This document shows, in pieces, positions 1 through 8,357 of a stretch of 64,000 nt of DNA. Numbering within the stretch: the first letter of the stretch is position 1; the number at the start of each line of letters is the position of its first letter. The translations under genes and the position numbers were made by a program. The notes below the pieces were generated by a model. That model saw only the letters and a program-made list of their open reading frames with translations. It searched no databases and was not told the origin of the DNA. Origin of the DNA: Trinickia acidisoli (GTDB lineage Bacteria > Pseudomonadota > Gammaproteobacteria > Burkholderiales > Burkholderiaceae); contig NZ_JAFLRG010000002.1 of NCBI RefSeq assembly GCF_017315725.1, positions 310,001 through 374,000 on the forward strand, written 5' to 3'.

Positions 1-1160
1 GCGGTATAAGTCACGACGTTCGGATGCATCGACGCATCATGCTCGGCCAGCCCTTGCAGTTCCGCGAGCAGCTTCGCGGCTTCGGTCCCGCGGCCCGCTT
101 TCGCGCACGCCGAAATCGCCGCGGTGTAGGTCATCACGGAAGGCCGTATGGCGAGTGCCTTGAGTTCGCCCATGAGCCCGAGCGCCTCGTCCGCGCGACC
201 CGCCTTTGCGCATGCGGAAATCGCCGCGTTGTAAGTGATGACGTTCGGGCGCATCGACGCATCCGTCCGCATCTGCGCTTTCAGATCTGCAAGCAGCGCT
301 AACGCTTGGTCCGGCCGGCCGGCGTTTCCGCACGCGGAAATCGCGGCGTTGTACGTGGCGAGATCCATGCGCATCGACGGATCTTGAGTGGCCAACGCGT
401 TGAGTTCTTCGAGCAGGCCGAGTGCCTCGTCGGCGCGCCCGGCCTTGACGCACGCGGAAATTGCCGCGTTGTATGCGATAAGGCTCGGACGTATGCCGGC
501 TTTCTGCACCGTCCGGAATAGGTTCATCGTCGTCTCGAAGCTTCCCGGCTGACTTAGGAGCGATGCCGTGACCTTCAGCACGTCGAGCGATGAACGCTTG
601 CCGGCGTTGTACTGCGCGATCACCGTTGCATTCGAGCGTGTATCGGTGCCTTGAAAAGAACCTACGCCTCGGCCGCGCGTATCGCGTGCCCGAAAGCCCG
701 ACAATGCCGTGTCGTTTTGCCCACGTAGATCGTAGGCGGGGATGTTTCCCGGCGCGGGCATCGCCCGACCTGCGGCGGGGAGCAGGCGCGCGCTGCCAAA
801 GGCCCGCTGCGATACGGCCGGCCGGGGCTCGGCGGGCCATGTGTGTCGCGCTTCATCGGATACAGCGTCGCTGCGCAGCAGAGATCTGCGCGGGTTATGC
901 GAGCTCGGCGACGGTTGCGTGCCGGTACCGTTGCCCGGAGAGATGACACTGCCCGGCAGGACACCGCGTCGCGGAGCGGAGCGCTCGCTCGGGATGCCGC
1001 CCGCCGTGCCTGCGCGAATGGACGCAAGCGCATCGAGCGGGCCGCCGGCCGATGCGCGGGGACTGCTTGACGATGACGACCGTTTCTGCCCCTGGGGCGG
1101 TAACGACAATGTGCCGGAAGCCGTGCTCGATGGGGTGTTGGCGACTTTCGAAAGGCTCAT
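1..1160 (-). CDS. Pentatricopeptide-repeat (PPR) protein, 3' end outside window
   Basis: Reading the minus strand from ATG at 1160 gives an open frame to the window edge (386 codons). Residues 1 to about 200 are Ser/Pro/Arg-rich and look disordered. From about residue 225 a tandem repeat begins with the core YNAAISACxKAGRxDEALxLL, seen at least four times, then YTAAISAC and a fifth start at the edge. Spacing between cores is 40, 40, 35 and 40 residues; 35 is the canonical PPR length. PPR proteins are mainly eukaryotic organellar RNA-binding proteins; among bacteria I recall them in Ralstonia (effector RipL) and few others. The residue after Tyr-Asn is Ala in each repeat, not the Asn/Thr/Ser usual in the RNA code. 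Context suggests a type III effector; no secretion evidence is visible beyond the Ser-rich N-terminus. Confidence 0.85.
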   Translation of the reverse strand, partial: MSLSKVANTPSSTASGTLSLPPQGQKRSSSSSSPRASAGGPLDALASIRAGTAGGIPSERSAPRRGVLPGSVISPGNGTGTQPSPSSHNPRRSLLRSDAVSDEARHTWPAEPRPAVSQRAFGSARLLPAAGRAMPAPGNIPAYDLRGQNDTALSGFRARDTRGRGVGSFQGTDTRSNATVIAQYNAGKRSSLDVLKVTASLLSQPGSFETTMNLFRTVQKAGIRPSLIAYNAAISACVKAGRADEALGLLEELNALATQDPSMRMDLATYNAAISACGNAGRPDQALALLADLKAQMRTDASMRPNVITYNAAISACAKAGRADEALGLMGELKALAIRPSVMTYTAAISACAKAGRGTEAAKLLAELQGLAEHDASMHPNVVTYT

Positions 1161-1422
1161 TGACTCGCCCGCAGATACAAATAGACTTGGCTGAGGCGCT
1201 TCGAGGCAATCGCAAACATCTTCCTTCGAGGCGACCCCTGCCAGGCACTCCGGCACGACGCTGCGACTCTACCGACTTCCAAGATTGCGATGACGCAAAA
1301 AGCGAAAGTGCGATTCCGGAAACGATACGAATGAGTCTGTCGAATAAACGGCAGCGGCCCGGAAGCTTGCGCTCGGCATCTGATTCCGCACGCTGTGTCC
1401 TGCGCCGTCGGCTATGGATGGA

Positions 1423-2649
1423 TTACCCGGCGCCGTACCGCGAATCGTCCAGGACTCCTCCCCAGAACTCATCGGGCGAAATCCTTGCGGCCCGCGCTGG
1501 CCTGACGTCCGAAGTGCCGTCTGCCGTCGCTACGTTGCTGAGCCTCGAGCGCCTACCGCTTGCACCCGCGCCGGCTAGCACCTCGATGGAGGCTCCGCTG
1601 AACCGGCTCGATCCATCGTATGAAGTGAGCCTGCGGGACGAATCGCTCGAGTAGGCGAGACGCCGTGATGCAAGCGCGCCGGCGAGATCATGGCGCTCGG
1701 ACAAATGAAAGCTGCTGTCGGTAGGCGTCGAGGCCCGACTTTCCGTATAGACGCTACCGCGGCCCAACCGCCCCGTGTCGAGCGCGTTGAGGATGTCCTC
1801 GCGATCGGTCAGATGCAAGCTGCTCACGTCGGTGGGCGTGGATGCGCGGCTTTCCGCTCGAATGCTGGGCGCAGCGAGCCGCCCTCGAATACGCGCAACC
1901 TGCAGCGCGAACTGTCCCGATGGCGTGAGGCTGCCGCGGTAGCTGCGTGTGATGGTCATGGTGTCGCTGGCCACGCTCGACCCCTCATATGACGTGAGCC
2001 TGCGAGACGAATCGCTGGAGTAGGCGAGACGCCTTGACGCAAGCCCTTCCATCACGCTCCCATGCTCGGACAGATGGAAACTGTTGTTCTCGTCGAACGA
2101 ACTCGCTTCCGATGGCGGATTGCCGCGGGATTGATTCGACACGCTCAAGTGGCCGCTGCTCGACCTGGATAGGTTTGGACTTTGACCTACGCTAAAGTTG
2201 TAGTCGATCCAATCGCTGCTGCGACTGTGATGCTCGCTGCTCGTTCGGGAGGAGACAAGGCTGGAATTGGCGTGCCGATTACCGTTCGCCTGAGAGAGTA
2301 TCTCGACGACTCCGGCGTCTCGATCATGCTCCTGAGAGCCTACCTCGCTGGAAAATGACGAGGTCACGGAAAAGAACGACTCGTGGCTGCTTGTTCGGGA
2401 CAGAACGTTCGAGGTTGGCTGAGACTGCGAGTAGGTGGAATTGACATCCGAGGCATTCGCACTGGAATACGACGATTCACTCTGCGCGTGTGGGCGGGAA
2501 TCAACGCTGCGCCGCGACAAGTGACTGAGTGCGCTGTTGGTTCCGCGTCGGCTTCGCGGGGAGCCGGATGAGGACTGTTCCGTCACTCCGGCATCGTTAG
2601 CCGTATACGTGGATTGAATTTCGGATGAGCTACTGATTTTGCTGAACAT
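1423..2649 (-). CDS. Serine-rich effector-like protein A (408 aa)
   Basis: Start chosen at ATG 2649 (MFSKISSSSE), which has AAGGA about ten bases upstream; a GTG at 2667 in the same frame lacks a site. The protein is dominated by Ser, Arg, Thr and Asn with no membrane segment or recognised domain. Two copies of the unit LASRRLAYSSDSSRRLTSY occur 123 residues apart, and SRASTPTD also appears twice. The N-terminus (M-x-x-K-I/V-x-SSS, then an SRRSxxxALS motif) resembles the N-terminus of the other serine-rich protein at 7239-8192, so the two are paralogues. A Ser-rich, hydrophilic N-terminus next to LRR and PPR genes fits a type III secreted effector. That is inference; no function can be assigned. 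Confidence 0.7.
   Translation of the reverse strand: MFSKISSSSEIQSTYTANDAGVTEQSSSGSPRSRRGTNSALSHLSRRSVDSRPHAQSESSYSSANASDVNSTYSQSQPTSNVLSRTSSHESFFSVTSSFSSEVGSQEHDRDAGVVEILSQANGNRHANSSLVSSRTSSEHHSRSSDWIDYNFSVGQSPNLSRSSSGHLSVSNQSRGNPPSEASSFDENNSFHLSEHGSVMEGLASRRLAYSSDSSRRLTSYEGSSVASDTMTITRSYRGSLTPSGQFALQVARIRGRLAAPSIRAESRASTPTDVSSLHLTDREDILNALDTGRLGRGSVYTESRASTPTDSSFHLSERHDLAGALASRRLAYSSDSSRRLTSYDGSSRFSGASIEVLAGAGASGRRSRLSNVATADGTSDVRPARAARISPDEFWGGVLDDSRYGAG
1605..2060 (-). repeat. Imperfect in-gene duplication, period about 369 bp
   Basis: Within serine-rich protein A two near-identical stretches of about 75 bp (around 1610-1684 and 1979-2053) encode the unit GLASRRLAYSSDSSRRLTSY. GTAGGCGAGA begins at 1651 and again at 2020, a shift of 369 bp (123 codons). 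The intervening segments also share SRASTPTD and HLS/HLT-type motifs, so the centre of the gene seems to be built from a duplicated 123-residue module that has since diverged. Confidence 0.6.
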
Positions 2650-2775
2650 AAAGATTTTTTCCTTCACTTCGAACTTGGCATTCTTGCTGCGTTACGCCGA
2701 GCGTGAGCACCTTGGTGCACAGCCGCGATCGCAGGGCGCAACGCATCGCTGACGAGCGAAAGCCCACTCGATCGG

Positions 2776-4731
2776 CTAGTCTTCCCTGAACATCGAAAAT
2801 GCATTTTCAAACGCCTTGACCCAGTCGTTCTGCGCTTCTGACGTCGCGCCCGATGCACTCCGCGGCGGGCTCGACCAGGCGTAACTGCTGGTTGCCTGTG
2901 TTTCAGGTTCCGGAGCGGGTTGCTCCGGCGGCTTCGCCGATACCCATGCGGGTGGCGCCCATGAATGGGTATCGGCTGCCTCAGCGCTTCTTGCCGTGGA
3001 TCCCGAAGTGGTCCACGGCGGCGGGCTCGGCCAGTGGCGCGCGCCGACTGCCGATGTCGAGGGCTCCGGCTGCCCCGAGGCATGAGGGCTGGATTGCGGC
3101 ACGCCGAAGCTGCCGAGCGGCGGCTGCTGCGGAGTTGGCACCGGCATGAAGTGTGGCGTCGGTGCATCGTTCAGCGGCGCGCCGATGCCCGATGCGCCGC
3201 TTGAATGCTCCGCGTTTTGCAAGCGGGCAAGCTCGGCCATCAGCACGGGCGTGGGCACGCTTGCCAGCAGCGAAACTTTCTCGGCCATTTCAGCCTGCGG
3301 CAAGCTCAACAATTGAGTCAATAACGCCCCCACTACGTTTGGGGCGACCTGGGGTGCAAGCGCTGGCGGCGCATACGAATCGAGCATCGGCGCCGCTTGC
3401 GCGGCGCTTAACGGGGCCCCCATAGCCATCGAAGAGAAGGTATTCCAATTGGCCGCGTACTGCTGCGGTTGCGTTGGTGGCACGTGAGCGGGCGCGGCAC
3501 CATACCGATTGCCATAAGCTGCACCCCGTTCATCGAGCCAAGCCCCTGTTCTCTCTTTCGTCCAATCCGGTTGCGCTCCGTACGCGCCGGGCCCCGGCAC
3601 AGGTTGCTGCTGACCGACACGTTCCATGCCGAGAACCTGTCCGGGTTCGGCGTGTTCCCTGAAGTAGTCGAGCACCGAATAGATCGAATCGCAGTCGGGA
3701 TCGAACTGCCCCCGGACGGGGGGGCGTTCCTGCGTACGCAATGGCCGATCGCCGACATCGATGCCACGCCCGGGCAGCAAGCGGCCCTCCTGCACCAAAC
3801 CTTGGCGGATTTGCGTCCCCTCGGTGTCAACCACAATATTGCCGGCGGCATTCTTGAGGAAATGGTCGTTGTATCGGCTCTCATATTGGAATCCCTCGAA
3901 GTCTTTCGGCAAACTCACCATGTTTCCGTTTTTCTTGAGATGCAGAGTGAGTTTCTTCACAGGCAGGCCAAATTCCAGAGAGCCGAATGTGGCGGGCAAC
4001 GCTAGTAAATTGTTGTCATTCAGATCGAGTTTCCGTAGGCGGGCAAAGAGTGAATCCCACTTATCAGGAAGATTGCACAACTGATTGTTGTTGAGATTGA
4101 TATCGCGCAGTTGCGATAGCTTGTGCATTGACGCCGGGACCTGCGAAAGTCTATTGAATCCCGCGGAAAGGACTTTGAGATTGCTCAGGCAATCCATTTC
4201 ATCGGGGAACCGACTCAACCTGTTGCGATCCAGATAGAGATGGGTCAACGACGACATCTTGCCGATAGATTTCGGTAGTTCACTCAGTTGGTTGTCTCTC
4301 AGATCAAGCCTTCGCAGCCGATGCCATGTACCGAGTTCTTTCGGCAGACGCTGCAGGTCGTTCTCCTGAGCGTGCAATGTCGTGGTTCGCCTGAGCTCCC
4401 CAATTTGCTCGGGCAATCGTCGCAAACCGAGTTTCGATAGATCGACCTCGGCTCGATCCGTCAGCTCCGCGGTCTCGAGACGCTCGACCGCCTCCTTGCG
4501 CTGTTCCGTGTCGCGTCCGCACTGCGCCCAGCCGTCGAGGCTCTGTTTGAACACCGTACGCTCGCGTGGCGTCAATGCAGCCAGCGCACCATCGCGCCTT
4601 CGCGGCCGGGATGCACCGACCTCGGCCACCTGGTGACTTTGCGCACTGCGCTCGCGCGATCCCTGAGCTTGCGGAATGCAATTGACTGCGTCGGCACCGC
4701 AGAGTAGCAAAGATAACTTATTGTTTCCCAT
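2776..4731 (-). CDS. Leucine-rich-repeat effector-like protein A (651 aa)
   Basis: Start at ATG 4731 (MGNNKLSLLL) with GAAGAG upstream. Residues about 95-255 hold roughly seven LRRs of 22-23 residues with the bacterial pattern LxxLDLxxNxLxxLP, as in YopM/IpaH-type effectors. From about 330 the protein becomes Pro/Gln/Ser-rich (QQPVPGPGAYG, PPWTTSGS), and the last residues are acidic (FSMFRED). I see no NEL ligase domain, F-box or transmembrane segment. It is a diverged paralogue of the LRR gene at 4794-7118: both have a short N-terminal region, an LRR block, a linker and a Pro-rich half. Likely role: an LRR adaptor that binds a host protein after type III delivery; the target is unknown. Base composition is visibly more AT-rich than the catabolic genes to the right, as often seen for acquired effector genes. 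Confidence 0.75.
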   Translation of the reverse strand: MGNNKLSLLLCGADAVNCIPQAQGSRERSAQSHQVAEVGASRPRRRDGALAALTPRERTVFKQSLDGWAQCGRDTEQRKEAVERLETAELTDRAEVDLSKLGLRRLPEQIGELRRTTTLHAQENDLQRLPKELGTWHRLRRLDLRDNQLSELPKSIGKMSSLTHLYLDRNRLSRFPDEMDCLSNLKVLSAGFNRLSQVPASMHKLSQLRDINLNNNQLCNLPDKWDSLFARLRKLDLNDNNLLALPATFGSLEFGLPVKKLTLHLKKNGNMVSLPKDFEGFQYESRYNDHFLKNAAGNIVVDTEGTQIRQGLVQEGRLLPGRGIDVGDRPLRTQERPPVRGQFDPDCDSIYSVLDYFREHAEPGQVLGMERVGQQQPVPGPGAYGAQPDWTKERTGAWLDERGAAYGNRYGAAPAHVPPTQPQQYAANWNTFSSMAMGAPLSAAQAAPMLDSYAPPALAPQVAPNVVGALLTQLLSLPQAEMAEKVSLLASVPTPVLMAELARLQNAEHSSGASGIGAPLNDAPTPHFMPVPTPQQPPLGSFGVPQSSPHASGQPEPSTSAVGARHWPSPPPWTTSGSTARSAEAADTHSWAPPAWVSAKPPEQPAPEPETQATSSYAWSSPPRSASGATSEAQNDWVKAFENAFSMFRED

Positions 4732-4755
4732 AGGAAGCTCTTCAATTGGATGACG

Positions 4756-4790
4756 TGCATGCCGGAAGGCGCGAAAGCCTTCCGCATGCA
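4756..4790 (-). terminator. Strong hairpin between the two LRR genes
   Basis: TGCATGCCGGAAGGC (4756-4770), loop GCGAAA, then GCCTTCCGCATGCA (4777-4790) form a 14-15 bp stem with a single bulged G. It starts 3 nt after the stop codon of LRR protein B, on the way to LRR protein A. There is no T tract, so it may be a weak terminator, an attenuator or an mRNA-stabilising stem that sets relative expression of the two genes. Confidence 0.55.
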
Positions 4791-4793
4791 TGT

Positions 4794-7118
4794 TCAGAAC
4801 CCATGCGCATAACGCCAGGCTGCCCTGGCTCCCGTTTTCTGCTCCTGCAGAAACTGCTGCCAGAAGGGCTGCCGCCTGACGAACTCGGCCAGATGGCGGC
4901 CGCCTTCCCGCGTTTCCGCCTGCCGCACCTCGTCCTTGATCTGCGTTCTGACTACGTCATACCGCTCCGGGGCGGCCACGGACTTGAACATCCTCTTGAA
5001 GTCTTCGTTTCCATCCAACTGATTGCGCAAATCGTGGAGCCCGAGGATTTGCAGCTCCGAGGGCTTGCAAACGAGCGTTTGGTAGACGAGTGCGATCGAC
5101 AACGGATCTTCTATGAGATCGGTTCTGCTCGGGTCCTGCGTTTTCTTCTCTTTATTGACCACTGCGACTCGCTCTGCCAGATTGCAGATGACGTGCTGGC
5201 GGAACATCATGATTCCGAGACTCCACAAATCTCTTGCGAGCAGATCTCTTGGGTGGGCTGGGTCTCGTCGATTGGCCTGGGCCTTGAGCTTTGCTTCCTC
5301 CACGTACTGTTCCAATCGCGGGCCTTGCAAGTAGATCCGCTCCCGGTGCTCCTCGGCCAGTCCCGCAAGTAAGTTCTGCTGGACCTCCTCTATGCCATGC
5401 ATGTCGAGTTCGAACTGGTGCTCCGCGTCGTTGTACGCCGGCGTCGAGTAATCGAACAACGTCCTGCGATGATTCGCGGGGGCAACCGGCGCCGAATGAA
5501 TGTATGGCGCGTATGGCGGTTGCGCTCCATAAGAGAGCGTAGTCAGCCGCTGAAACAACTCCGCGAGAAGCGGGGCTTGCGTGGCCGCCGATGTTTGCGG
5601 CGCAAATCCACCGAGAGGATTCGAAGAACTCGGCGGCATATTCGAGGGCGCCGCCGGCGGCGGTGTGAACGAAGGCACGCCTTCGGGCTGGCCCGTTCGT
5701 GGGTTGCTCGCGGGAACAGCGGACAGAGGTGGAGAGGCATGAGCCGGGGCGAACGTGGGCGGTTCGCTGGAAGACTCGCTGTCGACGCTCTCGACTTCCG
5801 CAAAGTGAACGGCGCGCCGCGGCGGCACGATTCCGGCGTGCTGCTGCGTAGGTGCGCCGCCGTTCGAAGGCATGGCGGTACCCGATTGTTCTTGTGACGC
5901 TTGTGTGGAAGCCACGGGTTGCGCGCCGCCCGCCAGGCGTCGCAGCAGTTCATTCAGCGGGCCGAGGTGGGTCGTACCCAGCGCCGTCTGTGCCGCAAAC
6001 AATTCAGGCATGACCGGTGCCATCGTTGCGATGGGGGGCTGCGTGAACTCGGGTGACGGGCCGTCGTCGTCTGCTTCTTGCAATGCCCTGGCTTCTTTGA
6101 AGTAGAGCGGTTCGTATCGCGGTGGCGGTGGTGCATCCGCACCTCTCAAAGCAGTCAGGCGACCTGCCAATGCCATGGGCAGCGGCGTATTGCCGATATG
6201 GATCGTCGGGCCACGGGAAAGCAGCGTTCCTTTTCCCAATTGCCTGATGGTCAGCCGACGTTTCGATGCGTACTCGAACGCACCGAAGCTGCTCGGCAGC
6301 GACGTCAGCGGGTTGCCCGACACATCGAGTTCCTCGAGATACTTCAATTCTCCGATCGGCTCGGGAATGGCCCGCTCGCGGATTTCGCCCGCCTGGTAGT
6401 CGGCCAACTGATTGTTGGCGAGGTTGAGCTTGCGAAGCTTGACCAGCGCACCGACTTCGTTCGGCAACAACGCAAAGTGATTGCGCGAGAGATCGAGCGT
6501 TTCCAGGCTGGTGCAGCCCAGGATTTGCTCAGGAAGGTCCGACAGCATGTTTCCGCTGAGGGTCAGTTGCTTTAGTTTGCTAAGGTTGCCGGTCGCGGCG
6601 GGCAGGACTTTGAGTGCGTTGTGTCCGAGATTGAGCGACTTGAGTTTGCGAAGATTGCCAATTTCGGGCGAGATCTCTGCAAGCCCGTTATGTGATGCAT
6701 CGAGCGACCGTAGCTGAGTCAGTTGTCTTAGCTCTGGCGGCAGCGTCCCGATCTCGTTGCGCGATAGGTCGAGCTTCTCCAGTTTGTCGAAGCTCAGCAG
6801 CGTGGGTGGAATGGCCGGCAGGTTGTTGCCCGATAGCGACATGCCCTTCGCTCCGGTAGCCGGTTCCAGCACGAACCCTGGCAGCTCTGTCAGCCCCAGT
6901 TGGTCCAACTTGAGGTTCGCGTCCGGTTGCGCTTCGTCGATCCTTTTGATGGCCTCATTTCTGCGCTCGTTAGCGTTTCTTCTTCTGTCGTTGATCCAGT
7001 TCAATGTCGCGAAATGATTCTCTTCATTTCGGCGGGGTTGAGGCGCATTCGATGCATTCGACTTCGATCCCGGCAGGCCGATCGGGATCGAAATGCTCGT
7101 TATTTTCCTGAGATACAT
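4794..7118 (-). CDS. LRR protein B with a degenerate NEL (IpaH/SspH-type) C-terminus (774 aa)
   Basis: ATG 7118 has AGGGAA seven bases upstream. Residues about 68-285 hold some nine LRRs (LxxLDLSRNxxxxLPxE), then a Pro-rich linker to about 540. The last 200 residues resemble the NEL E3-ligase domain by eye: LGIMMFR (634-640) matches the LGREMFR segment of SspH2. IEDPLSIALVYQTL matches VDEIEVYLAFQTML, and ETREGGRHLAEFVRRQPFWQQFL matches the final NEL helix. Where NEL proteins have Cys-x-Asp-Arg-Val, this protein has His591-Arg-Glu593-Arg-Ile. The catalytic cysteine therefore appears lost, and the protein may be a substrate-binding pseudo-ligase. An alternative is that the true Cys lies elsewhere (C645 in VICNLAERV). 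The alignment was made from memory, not computed. Confidence 0.75.
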   Translation of the reverse strand: MYLRKITSISIPIGLPGSKSNASNAPQPRRNEENHFATLNWINDRRRNANERRNEAIKRIDEAQPDANLKLDQLGLTELPGFVLEPATGAKGMSLSGNNLPAIPPTLLSFDKLEKLDLSRNEIGTLPPELRQLTQLRSLDASHNGLAEISPEIGNLRKLKSLNLGHNALKVLPAATGNLSKLKQLTLSGNMLSDLPEQILGCTSLETLDLSRNHFALLPNEVGALVKLRKLNLANNQLADYQAGEIRERAIPEPIGELKYLEELDVSGNPLTSLPSSFGAFEYASKRRLTIRQLGKGTLLSRGPTIHIGNTPLPMALAGRLTALRGADAPPPPRYEPLYFKEARALQEADDDGPSPEFTQPPIATMAPVMPELFAAQTALGTTHLGPLNELLRRLAGGAQPVASTQASQEQSGTAMPSNGGAPTQQHAGIVPPRRAVHFAEVESVDSESSSEPPTFAPAHASPPLSAVPASNPRTGQPEGVPSFTPPPAAPSNMPPSSSNPLGGFAPQTSAATQAPLLAELFQRLTTLSYGAQPPYAPYIHSAPVAPANHRRTLFDYSTPAYNDAEHQFELDMHGIEEVQQNLLAGLAEEHRERIYLQGPRLEQYVEEAKLKAQANRRDPAHPRDLLARDLWSLGIMMFRQHVICNLAERVAVVNKEKKTQDPSRTDLIEDPLSIALVYQTLVCKPSELQILGLHDLRNQLDGNEDFKRMFKSVAAPERYDVVRTQIKDEVRQAETREGGRHLAEFVRRQPFWQQFLQEQKTGARAAWRYAHGF

Positions 7119-7146
7119 CTTGGTTCCCTAAAGACGAAAGGGCGAT

Positions 7147-7180
7147 GAGAAGCAGCCGGCCTGCAAAGGCCGGGCTTCTC
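7147..7180 (-). terminator. Hairpin between serine-rich protein B and LRR protein B
   Basis: GAGAAGC/GCTTCTC outer arms (7147-7153 and 7174-7180) and inner GCCGGCC/GGCCGGG arms around a TGCAAA loop give a long imperfect stem. On the minus strand it is followed by only short T runs. It lies in the 120 bp gap downstream of serine-rich protein B, so it could be a partial terminator that lowers read-through into the LRR genes. Confidence 0.45.
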
Positions 7181-7238
7181 GATCAAGCAGGTTTTCTCCG
7201 GCGCGCGGCCGGGTGGCGAGCGCTTCCTGGCGTGCCGC

Positions 7239-8192
7239 TTACGGCTTCGGTGGAAGCGGCGGCCGGCGCGATGGCGGCGGCGCCGATGAGGGGGCGGTGT
7301 TCAGATAAAGATCCGAGGCTGTCAACCACTCTTCGTCGCGACGGCGAACGGGACTGCTGACGGCACTGGCGGGTATGTCGACGTCGAGGCCCTCGCGTAC
7401 GGCAGCCAGTCTTCGGGCTATGTCCGCTCGTTCCGCTGAACTGCTACGACCGGTCATCTCGGATGGCGCTGCTCCACGCCGGCCGAAGCGGCCCGTATCG
7501 CGTGCCGCAGCGATCGCCGCAATCTCCGAGTCGTTCAGACTGCTCGGGTTGCCGGACGCTATTGAGCGAAGTTTGCGACGTTCGCTGCTGGCCCCGGAAG
7601 ACACAACGTTGGAGCTCGACGAAAGTGGGAGGTGAGAGCCACGATCCGACGACCACGAGGAGTGCGAGGACATCTGAATGTGTGACGATGGGCGGTCACC
7701 TGCCTCGGAAAGATTCTCACTGACATCGCTGGGGTGGGACGAGAGCGGGAGATGAGATCCACGATCCGATGACCACGAGGAGTGCGACGACATCTGAATG
7801 TGCGACGATCGGTGATCGCCCGACTCAGACAATGTGTCGATTGAACTGCTCGATTGATTGGATCCTGCATTCGATCGGCTATCGTTCGAGAACGACGTAT
7901 TCGCAGTGACGAACGACGCGTCGCTTCCCTTCTCCGTATGGCGAACCCATGCCGAGTGCATTGACGGGTTGTAGAAGGGATTGTCCCAATGCTCCGAAGA
8001 TGCATGCCGCCAGTCGGTGGCGACGGAGCCGAAGTCGCTGTCTGCCGCATGCCGCGACTGAATTGCGCTGAGTGCAGCGTTGGACGAGCGCCTGCTTCGT
8101 CGTGATTCGGGCTCGGACCGAACCGTCGTGGAGTCGTTTGCTTGAGAATAATAAGTTGATGCACCAGATGAACTGCCGACTTTGTCTGGCAT
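7239..8192 (-). CDS. Serine-rich effector-like protein B (317 aa)
   Basis: The start is placed at ATG 8192 (MPDKVGSSSG), which has AAAGGACGG just upstream and aligns with the start of serine-rich protein A. Composition is very rich in Ser, Arg, Asp and His. The middle carries two tandem 40-residue units (SSHIQMSSHSSWSSDRGSHL plus SDVSENLSEAGDRP). The C-terminus ends in a Pro-rich tail, APPPSRRPPLPPKP, with PxxP patterns that could bind SH3 domains. No enzyme motif is seen. It is first in the five-gene minus-strand block and directly follows a candidate hrpII box, so it is likely the promoter-proximal effector gene. Function unknown. Confidence 0.7.
   Translation of the reverse strand: MPDKVGSSSGASTYYSQANDSTTVRSEPESRRSRRSSNAALSAIQSRHAADSDFGSVATDWRHASSEHWDNPFYNPSMHSAWVRHTEKGSDASFVTANTSFSNDSRSNAGSNQSSSSIDTLSESGDHRSSHIQMSSHSSWSSDRGSHLPLSSHPSDVSENLSEAGDRPSSHIQMSSHSSWSSDRGSHLPLSSSSNVVSSGASSERRKLRSIASGNPSSLNDSEIAAIAAARDTGRFGRRGAAPSEMTGRSSSAERADIARRLAAVREGLDVDIPASAVSSPVRRRDEEWLTASDLYLNTAPSSAPPPSRRPPLPPKP
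7615..7850 (-). repeat. Two tandem 120-bp coding repeats
   Basis: ACGATCCGA begins at 7641 and again at 7761, with flanking sequence nearly identical over about 60 bp of each unit (GACCACGAGGAGTGCGA, then GACATCTGAATGTG). The period is exactly 120 bp, or 40 codons, so the reading frame is preserved. This is a recent in-frame duplication inside serine-rich protein B. Confidence 0.8.
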
Positions 8193-8357
8193 GTTTTCCG
8201 TCCTTTCATTGATGACCTTCGCCGAATTTTCTGGTGAAACATTCGGCGAACCATAGCCTCCGAATTTATCGGCGGCCCCAAAACACAACGACCGGGTAGA
8301 TGGCCGAGTGAATTGAGTATGTTGTCGATGTCGAATGTCGAGTGCCTTGCCGGCGAG

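Noticed and set aside
37..840. 267-codon minus-strand frame at the left edge
   Set aside because: Out of frame with the PPR repeats; its Arg-rich repetitive translation is a by-product of the PPR repeat DNA.
2776..3300. NEL ligase domain in LRR protein A
   Set aside because: Its C-terminal half is Pro/Ser/Gln-rich with no MFR or final-helix motifs.
7615..7850. Regular 120-bp repeats as a CRISPR or satellite
   Set aside because: Only two units, in frame within a gene, no spacer structure.
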